Shown piece by piece: positions 1 to 7,700 of a stretch of 64,000 bases of DNA. How positions within the stretch are numbered: the stretch's first letter is position 1; each line of letters starts with the position of its first letter. Source of the DNA: Dolichospermum sp. DET69 (GTDB lineage Bacteria > Cyanobacteriota > Cyanobacteriia > Cyanobacteriales > Nostocaceae); NCBI GenBank assembly GCA_017355425.1, contig CP070233.1, forward strand, positions 4,381,501 to 4,445,500. The letters run 5' to 3'. Position numbers and translations under genes: made by a program. The notes beneath the pieces are model-generated. The model saw nothing but the letters and a program-made list of their open reading frames with translations, had not been told where the DNA came from and did not search any database.

Positions 1-1
1 T

Positions 2-691
2 CTGGCAGCAGCAACGGATTTAGTCGGTTATAAAAATTATATTAATTTAATCGGTTCTCTGGCAGATGGTAAGTGTGTCCATGAATCAGATAATCGAGTA
101 GAAGCAGAAAGAGCGTATCAGGCGTTGGACTTAGCCGCAGCCGGAAAATATGTAGCGGTTGTGTCTTCTGGCGACCCCGGTATTTACGCAATGGCAGCGG
201 CAGTTTTTGAGGTTTTAGACCAATATAATAAACCAGAATGGCAAACTATTGATATTCAAGTCGCCCCTGGTATTTCCGCTATGCAAGCCGCAGCAGCCAC
301 CATTGGTGCGCCTTTAGGACATGATTTTTGTGTGATTTCCCTATCTGACATTTTGAAGCCTTGGGAAATTATCGCCCAACGAATCACGGCTGCGGCTACC
401 AGTGATTTTGTAATTGCTTTTTACAATCCTGTATCCAAAGAACGTACTTGGCAACTAGCGGCCGCAAAAAAGATTTTAATGGAACACCGAAAACCTCATA
501 CTCCAGTCGTGTTAGGGCGAAATCTAGGGAGAAAGGGAGAACAAGTCCAGGTTATTACCCTGGAAGAGTTAGAACCGACATTAGCAGATATGCGAACTGT
601 GATTATTATCGGTTCTTCCCACACTCGACAAATTCAGCAGGATAATAATGTTTGGGTTTATACTTCCCGCCGATATAACTCTGAAGAATGA
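2..691 (+). CDS. cobJ: Precorrin-3B C17-methyltransferase, 3' part (5' end outside window)
   Basis: The reading frame is open from base 2 and ends at the TGA at 689-691, so the gene enters from the left and its start is not visible. CobJ/CbiH transfers a methyl group from S-adenosylmethionine to C17 and contracts the corrin ring in cobalamin synthesis. The visible 229 residues include the tetrapyrrole-methylase segment SSGDPGIYAMAA, the VAPGISAMQAAAA segment with PLGHDF, and the late VIAFYNPVSKERTW and TVIIIGSSHTR stretches, all typical of this family. In many cyanobacteria this domain is the C-terminal half of a CbiG-CobJ fusion; whether that holds here cannot be seen. No other cobalamin gene follows in the window. 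Confidence 0.88.
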   Translation: MAAATDLVGYKNYINLIGSLADGKCVHESDNRVEAERAYQALDLAAAGKYVAVVSSGDPGIYAMAAAVFEVLDQYNKPEWQTIDIQVAPGISAMQAAAATIGAPLGHDFCVISLSDILKPWEIIAQRITAAATSDFVIAFYNPVSKERTWQLAAAKKILMEHRKPHTPVVLGRNLGRKGEQVQVITLEELEPTLADMRTVIIIGSSHTRQIQQDNNVWVYTSRRYNSEE

Positions 692-922
692 TGTTTTTTA
701 TATTAATCAAAATATCATTTAAACTTTTATTTCTCCCTTCTTCTTCCTTCTTCCTTCTTTCTCCTGACTCGGTGACTCCTGACTCCTCTTATTAAGATAT
801 AATTCACTTAATTATGTCTAGTTTATATCTGAAAAAGACTTGATTTTTTTATTCTCATCATTAACAATAAAAGCATCATGTTTCAGACATGATTGTAGCC
901 AATAAAAGTGACAGAAGCCCTT

Positions 923-947
923 AAATGTCCGCTCTTGCGGACATTTT
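923..947 (+). terminator. Hairpin, probable terminator downstream of cobJ
   Basis: AAATGTCCGC and GCGGACATTT form a 10-bp stem with a TCTT loop, followed by TT. It lies 230 bp after cobJ. The rest of 692-1316 has no gene I can support. It holds pyrimidine-rich low-complexity sequence near 730-790 and a small repeat element (next entry). Confidence 0.5.
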
Positions 948-972
948 ACTTATTGAATAATAATATATTGAC

Positions 973-1102
973 TATATCAATACCTTAGCCATTTTTGTGT
1001 AGGTCGGTTTTCGTCCCTCAACCCGACGTATTTGTTGGGTTTCGTCACTCAACCCAACCTACGAATCAATGATTTTTTGGATGTGGCTAAGATATTGCTA
1101 TA
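973..1102. repeat. Small inverted-repeat element (MITE-like)
   Basis: The left side reads ATATCAATACCTTAGCC and the right side GGCTAAGATATTGC, which are near-complementary ends about 130 bp apart. Between them is the dispersed cyanobacterial motif pair TAGGTCGGTTTTCGTC / CAACCCAACCTACGA (1005-1065). The left 16 bases recur at 62532-62547 just before rre1. No coding capacity. Confidence 0.45.
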
Positions 1103-1316
1103 TTAATTGTCATAAAATAAAGGGCGAGGTTTGCCCCACCCATATAAATATATTTCATTCATTTTTTTTCTTGAGATAGTATTGATTAATTTGGTAAATT
1201 TATATAGCGGTATGCAGTTGAATGAGATACGAAATTTTCCTAAAAAACCATACAGAAAAAGACTTTTAACTCTGTTCCCTGTTCCCTACTATAATATTCA
1301 CCAAATTACCAGAATA

Positions 1317-1865
1317 TTAACAACTACCAGCCCAAGTTATCCAGGTGTGGGATAACCCTATATGCAAAATTTCTCCGGTTATCTCAGATTCTGTAATGAT
1401 TATTGTTGTTAAATCAACGCCCATAAATTCTGCTTCATTGATATTGCTATCAATTAAATTAGCGTTATGGAGATTTGCACCTCTAAAGTCAGCACCACTG
1501 ATTTCTGCTTGACTCAGATTTGCACCTACTAGGGTTGCTGAACTTAAAATTGCAGTTCGCAAATCAGCACGATTCAGATTGGTTTTTCTCAAATTGACTC
1601 TGGTTAAATCAGCGCCTATTAAGTTAACTTCACTTAAGTTTGCATTTTCCAAATTTGCTCTAGTTAAATCAGCATTGGTTAAATTCGCTCTACTGAGATT
1701 ACAACCACTCAAATTTGCTCGACTAAGATCAGCACCGCTTAAATCTGCTGCTTCTAAATTTATTCCTCTCAAATCAGCACGTCTTAACATAGCTTGGTGC
1801 AGATTCATTCCAGGAAAGTCCCTTTCTCCTGATTTATACGACTTCAGGAGTTTTTGAGTATCCAT
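1317..1865 (-). CDS. Pentapeptide-repeat protein
   Basis: The 182-residue product is mostly A(D/N)LXX repeats from about residue 25 to 145 (for example LRGINLEAADLSGADLSRAN), which fold as a right-handed quadrilateral beta-helix. Such proteins are very common in cyanobacteria. Most lack a known partner, and none can be assigned here. No signal peptide or transmembrane segment is seen. The last 35 residues (ITESEITGEILHIGLSHTW) leave the repeat pattern. The gene stands alone, and the antisense reading frame across the repeats is a shadow. Confidence 0.9.
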   Translation of the reverse strand: MDTQKLLKSYKSGERDFPGMNLHQAMLRRADLRGINLEAADLSGADLSRANLSGCNLSRANLTNADLTRANLENANLSEVNLIGADLTRVNLRKTNLNRADLRTAILSSATLVGANLSQAEISGADFRGANLHNANLIDSNINEAEFMGVDLTTIIITESEITGEILHIGLSHTWITWAGSC

Positions 1866-2045
1866 ATTTCCACCTTATTATATCTACAGGTGAGTATTGC
1901 ACTTCCCAAACCACAGAAAATTACTTGAGTTTCTAGCGACCAAAATTTTAGCTAAAAATCATATATTTATTATACTGTTATTAAGAAATTAATTAAATAA
2001 ACGTTACAATTTATTTGGTTTATGAAAAAATATAGAATTCCTTAA

Positions 2046-2663
2046 ATGACAGCTAATTTAATATCTAATTCCACCGCTGATTTTATTAACTCCTTGTCCC
2101 TTGCTGCTAATGCGTATCGAGAAGGAAATCAAGTCCCCTCCGCTGAAATAATAGTAAATGCGTTGCTAGAAGCAGAAAAAACCGCAAAACAGCAAAAGTT
2201 AAATTATCCTTTTGTATCTCTCGGTGGTAAATGGCGGCTTTGTTTTGCTACTGGTACTAAAAAAGTCAGAAGTCGTGGGGGAATTATTTTAGGTAAGGGT
2301 TGGTATGTACCAAAATTCACGAAAATTCATATTTGCTTTAGTCCTACGGAAGAACAGAATTTAGAAAAAGGGGAAATTGCTAATCAAGTCCAATTGGGAG
2401 CAATATTATTTAAATTGACTGGACCAATAAAATATTTAGGAAAAAAGAATTTATTGGCTTTTGATTTTATCCAAATGCAAATTAGTTTATTTAATTGGAT
2501 GTTTGTTAATAAACAGATTAATGCCCATAAAGTTGAAATTGCAGATTTTAATGATCAACCCATAGCTAAATTACCTTTTTTTGCTTTCTTTTTAGTGACT
2601 GAAGATGTGATTGCTGCTCGTGGGCGTGGGGGTGGTTTAGCTCTTTGGATTAGAGACAATTAA
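2046..2663 (+). CDS. Conserved-looking hypothetical protein, possible fibrillin/PAP-like
   Basis: A 205-residue soluble protein from an ATG at 2046. I do not recognise it firmly. An N-terminal helical stretch (residues 1-52) leads to GGKWRLCFATGTKK, then beta-rich sequence and the C-terminal FLVTEDVIAARGRGGGLALW. A helical lead-in, then WRLxxxT, then a late one-domain barrel loosely recalls plastid-lipid-associated (fibrillin) proteins of cyanobacteria, but the resemblance is weak and is inference only. It is followed by a small membrane-protein gene in the same direction 260 bp later, with no sign of co-transcription. Confidence 0.6.
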   Translation: MTANLISNSTADFINSLSLAANAYREGNQVPSAEIIVNALLEAEKTAKQQKLNYPFVSLGGKWRLCFATGTKKVRSRGGIILGKGWYVPKFTKIHICFSPTEEQNLEKGEIANQVQLGAILFKLTGPIKYLGKKNLLAFDFIQMQISLFNWMFVNKQINAHKVEIADFNDQPIAKLPFFAFFLVTEDVIAARGRGGGLALWIRDN

Positions 2664-2922
2664 TCTTTTTGGTAATATAGCAAGAGTCACCGAATCACCG
2701 AATCAGGAGTAAAATTGACTTGGTGTCTGGCTTTGAATTTAGATTCTGTAATAGTAATATATTCTGAGTGTCACGTATAAATACTACTAATTTTTGTTTG
2801 ATTTTGCCTCTTGTTGCCAAGCTTAATAAAAATCGTAATGAGAACTTAACACCATCTGGCAACAGAAAGACTAAAATCAGAACGGACAGATTAGCCCTGT
2901 AATAAAGGAGGCTTAGAAAACA

Positions 2923-3063
2923 ATGTCCGATTTAAATCGCGGAATTATGAAATTTCAAGGTGCAGATTCACCTAAACTGATTACAATCTCCACTGTGGTA
3001 CTTTTAGGATCAATTGCCGGCCTGATTATTTGGGCGCTTACTGCCGCTTATGCGCTAGGCTAA
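2923..3063 (+). CDS. 46-residue single-span membrane microprotein
   Basis: An ATG at 2923 is preceded by AAAGGAG at 2904-2910, a good ribosome-binding site. The product begins MSDLNRGIMKFQGADSPK and continues with one hydrophobic helix (about residues 19-44, LITISTVVLLGSIAGLIIWA) and ends AAYALG. Size, a soluble N-terminus and one membrane span match the small subunits of photosystems, cytochrome b6f and NDH-1, but the sequence is none of the PsbX/J/K, PetG/L/M/N or PsaX proteins I can recall. A photosynthetic-membrane role is inference. Confidence 0.7.
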   Translation: MSDLNRGIMKFQGADSPKLITISTVVLLGSIAGLIIWALTAAYALG

Positions 3064-3304
3064 ATTCCTTGAATAACATTCGGGACACTAGTAAACAAGA
3101 TTTTCATTGTTCTCTAGTGTTCTGTAACGGGAAACAGGGAACAGGGAACAGGGAATTTTAAATTATCTCGAACCGGAAAAAGTGTTTGAGCTTTTTTGGT
3201 ATCAAGGCTTATTATTTTGATAATATCAACCTTGAGCAGCTCTGTAAATATTGATTTATAAGGGTTTTATGTTGATTTGGCAATTCATTTTTGTTAATTA
3301 CAAA

Positions 3305-3789
3305 CTTAGAGGTTGTTTGATAGCTTGCGTGGCGTAGCCATAAAGTGTTTCGCTGTGACTTTAGGCACTTTTAGATCCCCCCTGACAAGTGTAGGTTTTT
3401 TACAATTGGGTTTTATGCGGGACTTGGAAGACAAGGAAGGAAAGTAGACAAGGGAGTGTGAAGAGAAAGAACCGGAAAATTCTGCCCGCTATGTTCCCTG
3501 CGGGCGCAATCATCACTTATTACCAATTAGCCAACTTTCTGGATGATTAATCAGTTTTAATTCTTCTTTGTTCTTCTTCCTTGTCCACTTTCCCTCCTTG
3601 TCTACCAAGTCTGGCCCCTATTATAAATCTCAATTTAAAAAACCTACACCTGTCAGCCTAACCCCCCTAACCCCCCTAACCCCCCTTAAAAAAGGGGGAA
3701 CGGTCATCAAAGTCTCCCTTTTTAAGGGAGATTTAGAGGGATCTAAAACTTTTGATACCGACAAAAGAACTTTTTAAACATCCTCTTAG
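3305..3789. repeat. Nested MITE-like repeats in the 3064-3827 gap
   Basis: The outer ends CTTAGAGGTTGTTTGA (3305-3320) and TTTTAAACATCCTCTTAG (3772-3789) are inverted copies of the ends of another element at 12710-12890. Inside lies a second element (3382-3656). The remaining gap sequence includes GGGAACAGGGAACA tandem bits near 3128-3155. No gene is supported in 3064-3827; the open frame at 3568-3777 lies inside the repeats. Confidence 0.5.
3382..3656. repeat. MITE-like element, copy 1 (CTGACARGTGTAGG ends)
   Basis: Terminal inverted repeats CTGACAAGTGTAGGTTTTTT (3382-3401) and its near-perfect complement (3637-3656) differ at one base. The complementarity continues inward: GACTTGGAAGACAAGGAAGG (3421-3440) pairs with the segment 3593-3612. 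The middle (about 3456-3578) is unpaired and non-coding. A second copy is at 7197-7393. Confidence 0.7.
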
Positions 3790-3827
3790 AGTGTGTCATC
3801 AAATTTTAAATTTTAGATTAGAGAATC

Positions 3828-6695
3828 ATGATTAATTTTTTGGGTATTTTAATTATTTTAATTGTTTGTCCACTTTTAGGAGCAATCCCGCTAATTGGCT
3901 GGATTACTTATGCTCTGAGTGGCAAGAAATTAGCCAATGTGGGTACAGGAAATATTAGCGTCGCAGCCGCCTTTTATCATGGTGGTAAGTTGGCGGGAAG
4001 TATCTGTGTCGTCTCTGAAGCCCTCAAGGGTGTTGCTGTTGTCACAATTGCCCAATATTGTTTTCCTTTAGAACCAGTATGGGAAATTATTGCTTTAATA
4101 GCCTTGGTTATCGGTAGATATGTTGCTACTAAAGGAGCGGGAACAACCAATGTGGCTTGGGGACTGCTGGCCCATGATCCCTTAGTAGCCGCTTTTGTCA
4201 GCTTGATTGCAGCTATTGGCTTTTTAATTACTCGCTCCAAAGAAACAATTAAATTAGGGGTATTAGTCATATTTCCCCTATTTGTGGGGATTATCCATTC
4301 CCAGGATATACCGAGAATCATGGCTGCTTTTGCTTTATCGGGGTTAATTTACTGGATTTATAACCAAATTCCTGATGATCTTAACCTCCCAGTTGAGGAA
4401 GCAAATCCAGAATCCCAACAGATGATGCAATATTTAAGTAATGAGGATAAGATCATTACCTTAGATGATGATTTAGATGGGGAAGTCGTAGGAGCTAAAG
4501 CTGCGACATTATCGCAAATTAAACGTTGGGGCTATTCAGTTCCTAAAGGTTGGGTACTAGGTCCTGATGATGATCCCAACTATTTAATTGATTTTCTGCA
4601 ACCGTCGTCGCTTTCACCTTTAGTCGTCCGTTCTTCAGCAATTGGGGAAGACTCCCAACAAGCATCAGCGGCGGGACAATATGAAACAATTTTAAATGTT
4701 ACTAGTAAGGCAGAACTCCGGCAAGCGATCACTCAAGTCCAAGCCTCCTATAATCATCCCAGTGCCGTCGAATATCGCCGTCGGAGCAGTTCAGAAGAGG
4801 CGGCCATGGGGGTACTCATTCAACCACAAGTCCAAAGTGTATTTTCGGGGGTAGCTTTTAGCCGAGATCCTATTTCTCAACAAGGTGAGGCTGTAGTTAT
4901 AGAAGCTGTATCTGGTAGTCCCTCTCAAATTGTGTCGGGAAAAGTGACACCAGAACAATATCGAGTCGTGGTTGCTGATAATGAAAAATTATCTTGTCTG
5001 CAATTTGAAGGTAGTGGTAAAGTTTCCGAAGCATTAATTAAGCAAGTTGCATACCTAGCTCGGCGCTTGGAAAAACGTTATTTGGGTGTTCCCCAAGATA
5101 TTGAATGGAGTTATGATGGGCAAAACCTGTGGGTATTACAATCAAGACCCATCACTACGCTTTTACCCTTATGGACAAGAAAAATCGCGGCTGAGGTGAT
5201 TCCGGGAGTTATTCACCCCTTAACTTGGTCTATTAATTCTCCTTTAACCTGTGGTGTGTGGGGAGAAATTTTTAGTATAGTTTTAGGCGAACGGGCTAGA
5301 GGCTTAGATTTTACCAAAACAGCAATACTGCATTACTCTAGAGCTTACTTTAATGCTTCCTTATTAGGAGAAATCTTTTTGGAAATGGGATTACCCCCAG
5401 AAAGTCTGGAGTTTCTGACTAGAGGTGCAAGTATGAGTAAACCGCCAATGGATTCCACTTTGGCTAATTTACCAGGACTGACAAAGTTACTCAAGCGGGA
5501 ACTTGATTTAGACAAAGATTTTAAATCGGATTATCGTCAAGTTTTTATCCCTGGATTGACCCAATTATCAAATGTGGTGATTGCAGAATTATCTCTAGAT
5601 CAGTTATTAACTAGAATAGATTTAATTCTCAACTTATTACACCGGGGTACTTATTATAGTATTTTAGTCCCCTTGAGTGCAGCTATCCGCCAAGCGGTTT
5701 TGGGGGCAAAGGAAGAACAAATTGATAATAGTGTTACCCCAGAGGTAGCATCATTAAGAGCTATGCGTCTTTTAGCTGCGGATGCTAAACAAATCTTAAT
5801 AGCTGGTAATTATGAGTTTAAACCAGAACAAGTATTTGCACAGTTGGCAGAAACGCCCCAAGGGCAAAGGATTTTATCTGAAATTGACGAATTAATCGAG
5901 GATTATGGCTATTTGAGTGAAGTAGGTACGGATATTTCTGTTCCCACTTGGCGAGAAAATCCTCAAATAGTTAGACAATTATTTGTGCAGTTGCTGCAAG
6001 CTCCTGAAGTGCTAAATTTAGCTGATGCTCGGACTGAACAGGCAAATTTAGTCCAAAAACGCGTTGATCTCAAAGGTAGGGTAACGGAAGTTTATTCCCG
6101 CTTGTTAGCTGAATTACGCTGGACGTTTTTAGGTTTAGAACAGATTTGGCTTCAGTCTAGAGTGTTAGGAGAACAGGGAGATATCTTCTTTCTCAAGTTA
6201 GATGAAATTCGCAATTTAATTATTAATCCAGATGTGGCTTTTAGGAATAGCTTATTGGAATTAGTTACCAACAGGCGATCGCAATTTCTCCAAGATAGCC
6301 AAATTATCCAAATTCCCGCCGTTGTTTATGGTTATAACCCTCCTCACCCCATTGCCCCTGTAATTGATCCATCTGATAATATTTTATTAGGTATTCCTGC
6401 CAGTCAAGGACAAATTCAAGGACGGGTGAAAATAGTCAGAACTTTGCAAGAAGCCCATGATATTGATAAAAATACTATCCTTGTAGTCCCTTACACAGAT
6501 TCCGGTTGGGCGCCTATTCTAGTGCAAGCTGGGGGGTTAATTGCTGAAGTTGGTGGTAAACTTTCCCACGGGGCAATTATCGCCCGTGAATACGGTATTC
6601 CTGCTGTTATGGATGTGCGTGGTGCTACATACCTGCTGCAAGATGGCCAGCAAGTCATCATTGATGGATACAAGGGGACTGTGGAAATACAATAG
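3828..6695 (+). CDS. PlsY-like membrane domain fused to PEP-synthase / rifampin-phosphotransferase-like enzyme
   Basis: A 955-residue fusion. Residues 1-185 form several membrane helices resembling the acyl-phosphate:glycerol-3-phosphate acyltransferase PlsY (GAIPLIGWITYALSGKK, VGTGNISVAAAF). The third PlsY motif is degenerate: GRYVATKGAGTTN stands where GH...KGGKGVAT is expected, so acyltransferase activity is doubtful. Residues about 215-440 are an ATP-grasp PEP/pyruvate-binding domain (GAKAATLSQI, VVRSSAIGEDS, SGVAFSRDP, IEWSYDG...QSRP). A middle domain of unknown substrate follows. The C-terminus is the phospho-histidine swivel domain (GGKLSHGAIIAREYGIPAV, His914). The order ATP-grasp, middle domain, His domain, without the PEP barrel, is that of rifampin phosphotransferase. 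The protein is likely a membrane-tethered ATP-dependent phosphotransferase; its substrate is unknown. Confidence 0.8.
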   Translation: MINFLGILIILIVCPLLGAIPLIGWITYALSGKKLANVGTGNISVAAAFYHGGKLAGSICVVSEALKGVAVVTIAQYCFPLEPVWEIIALIALVIGRYVATKGAGTTNVAWGLLAHDPLVAAFVSLIAAIGFLITRSKETIKLGVLVIFPLFVGIIHSQDIPRIMAAFALSGLIYWIYNQIPDDLNLPVEEANPESQQMMQYLSNEDKIITLDDDLDGEVVGAKAATLSQIKRWGYSVPKGWVLGPDDDPNYLIDFLQPSSLSPLVVRSSAIGEDSQQASAAGQYETILNVTSKAELRQAITQVQASYNHPSAVEYRRRSSSEEAAMGVLIQPQVQSVFSGVAFSRDPISQQGEAVVIEAVSGSPSQIVSGKVTPEQYRVVVADNEKLSCLQFEGSGKVSEALIKQVAYLARRLEKRYLGVPQDIEWSYDGQNLWVLQSRPITTLLPLWTRKIAAEVIPGVIHPLTWSINSPLTCGVWGEIFSIVLGERARGLDFTKTAILHYSRAYFNASLLGEIFLEMGLPPESLEFLTRGASMSKPPMDSTLANLPGLTKLLKRELDLDKDFKSDYRQVFIPGLTQLSNVVIAELSLDQLLTRIDLILNLLHRGTYYSILVPLSAAIRQAVLGAKEEQIDNSVTPEVASLRAMRLLAADAKQILIAGNYEFKPEQVFAQLAETPQGQRILSEIDELIEDYGYLSEVGTDISVPTWRENPQIVRQLFVQLLQAPEVLNLADARTEQANLVQKRVDLKGRVTEVYSRLLAELRWTFLGLEQIWLQSRVLGEQGDIFFLKLDEIRNLIINPDVAFRNSLLELVTNRRSQFLQDSQIIQIPAVVYGYNPPHPIAPVIDPSDNILLGIPASQGQIQGRVKIVRTLQEAHDIDKNTILVVPYTDSGWAPILVQAGGLIAEVGGKLSHGAIIAREYGIPAVMDVRGATYLLQDGQQVIIDGYKGTVEIQ

Positions 6696-6885
6696 AGATC
6701 TGGTAAAAATTAAATATGCGTTTTCTAGAATCCTTGTAGATTCCATAGATTAATTCTCTCATTAAACGGCGATCGCAATCCGGTAACTTAAATTTTTGTA
6801 GCACTCGGTCTAAAGCAACACCAGCACAAGCTTCTTTGTGTACTTCTTTGAGGGCGATAAAGGCAACTTGACGAGGGGTTGTCAT
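6658..6885 (-). pseudogene. rsmB: Truncated N-terminus of 16S rRNA m5C methyltransferase RsmB
   Basis: The minus-strand frame begins MTTPRQVAFIALKEVHKEA, continues with VALDRVLQKFKL and DRRLMRELIYGI, matching the NusB-like N-terminus of RsmB/Sun (residues 1 to about 48). It then runs into unrelated sequence and stops inside the end of the preceding fusion gene. The family is normally about 450 residues, so the catalytic methyltransferase domain is gone. The remaining 3' part was probably removed by a deletion that joined it to the fusion gene. An intact copy elsewhere in the genome is not excluded. Confidence 0.75.
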
Positions 6886-6956
6886 GGAATATCAGGTGAT
6901 TTAGTTCAGAGTTGTCATTATACCTGCCAACATAAGCTCAAGGAGCAAATACTTAG

Positions 6957-6983
6957 GGTGCGTTAGTGGTAGCGTAACGCACC
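6957..6983. repeat. Dispersed palindrome GGTGCGTTA...TAACGCACC
   Basis: GGTGCGTTA and TAACGCACC are separated by nine bases. This is a common dispersed cyanobacterial motif. The gap 6886-7196 otherwise shows nothing I can assign. Confidence 0.5.
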
Positions 6984-7196
6984 AAATAATAACGGAAAAC
7001 GATGAAACATGGACTGATGTTATACAGAGGATAACGTAATGCAGCGCCATATCTCGGAGATTCTTCACTTCGTTCAGAGTAACAATTTCAACACTTTTTT
7101 AGTGTACGAACAGTATTGATTGCTAGTAGTTCGTCAAATTTATTTTGACGGGTAATGATAGGAGAAAACTTCTGTTTTTCCCTCCCCTACTCCCCC

Positions 7197-7393
7197 CTCA
7201 CAAGGGTAGGTTTTTTACATTGTCGTGAGGGCAAGACTTGGAAGACAAGGCAGACAAGGTGGCAAGGGAGGAAAAGCGGACAAAATAAACCATAAACTGA
7301 GTATTTTGTGGATAAAATCCACCTTGTCTACTATCCTTCCTTGTCCTCCTGGTCTTGCCTTTACAGAAAATATTAAAAACCTACACCTGTCAG
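7197..7393. repeat. MITE-like element, copy 2
   Basis: Ends CTCACAAGGGTAGGTTTTTT (7197-7216) and AAAAACCTACACCTGTCAG (7375-7393) are inverted. The inner arms GGCAAGACTTGGAAGACAAG and the segment 7323-7359 are also complementary with mismatches. It is the same family as 3382-3656 but shorter in the middle. The open frame at 7225-7452 lies within it and is not a gene. Confidence 0.65.
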
Positions 7394-7538
7394 CCTACTC
7401 CCCCTGCCCCTCTTCTCCCCCTGCTTGCCTTTACCCGTCATTTTTGGATTGACAGACTACTAGTGGTAGTTTTTGCTTTTCCAATCAGCAGACAATATTG
7501 TATACTTGACAATACATAGTCTATTTAACATCATATAT

Positions 7539-7700
7539 ATGCTAGAAAAGCAATTGGTTGAATTTGAGCTAGAAAATGGCGGTAAATTCCTAGTGGAAAT
7601 TGAGGAATCAGAAGATACATCTCTTGCTACTGAGAGAGTCGCTTTACCATCTGGGCGAGAAACGCAGTGTACCAGGATTTATAGATTGTATGTCAACTGA
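7539..7700 (+). pseudogene. Trypco1-like (trypsin-co-occurring) domain, truncated
   Basis: An ATG at 7539 gives MLEKQLVEFELENGGKFLVE, then IEESEDTSLATE, ending after 53 residues. The start resembles the Trypco1 / CU044_2847 family (hydrophobic strand, E(D/N)GG, LVE(I/V)), small proteins encoded beside trypsin-like proteases in bacterial conflict systems. The family is usually about 90-110 residues; here the second half is missing and the frame runs into the next gene, overlapping its start by 11 bp. It is therefore probably a remnant. Assignment to the family rests on about 35 residues. Confidence 0.5.

Noticed and set aside
1131-1355. 74-residue plus-strand open frame
   Set aside because: Composition is that of AT-rich intergenic sequence, it ends inside the pentapeptide gene antisense, and no start signal is seen.
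3568-3777. 69-residue open frame with Pro-Leu-Thr repeats
   Set aside because: Lies across MITE arms and a CCCCCCTAA repeat; not coding.
7225-7452. 75-residue open frame rich in Gly/Arg
   Set aside because: Falls within the second MITE copy and its low-complexity arms.
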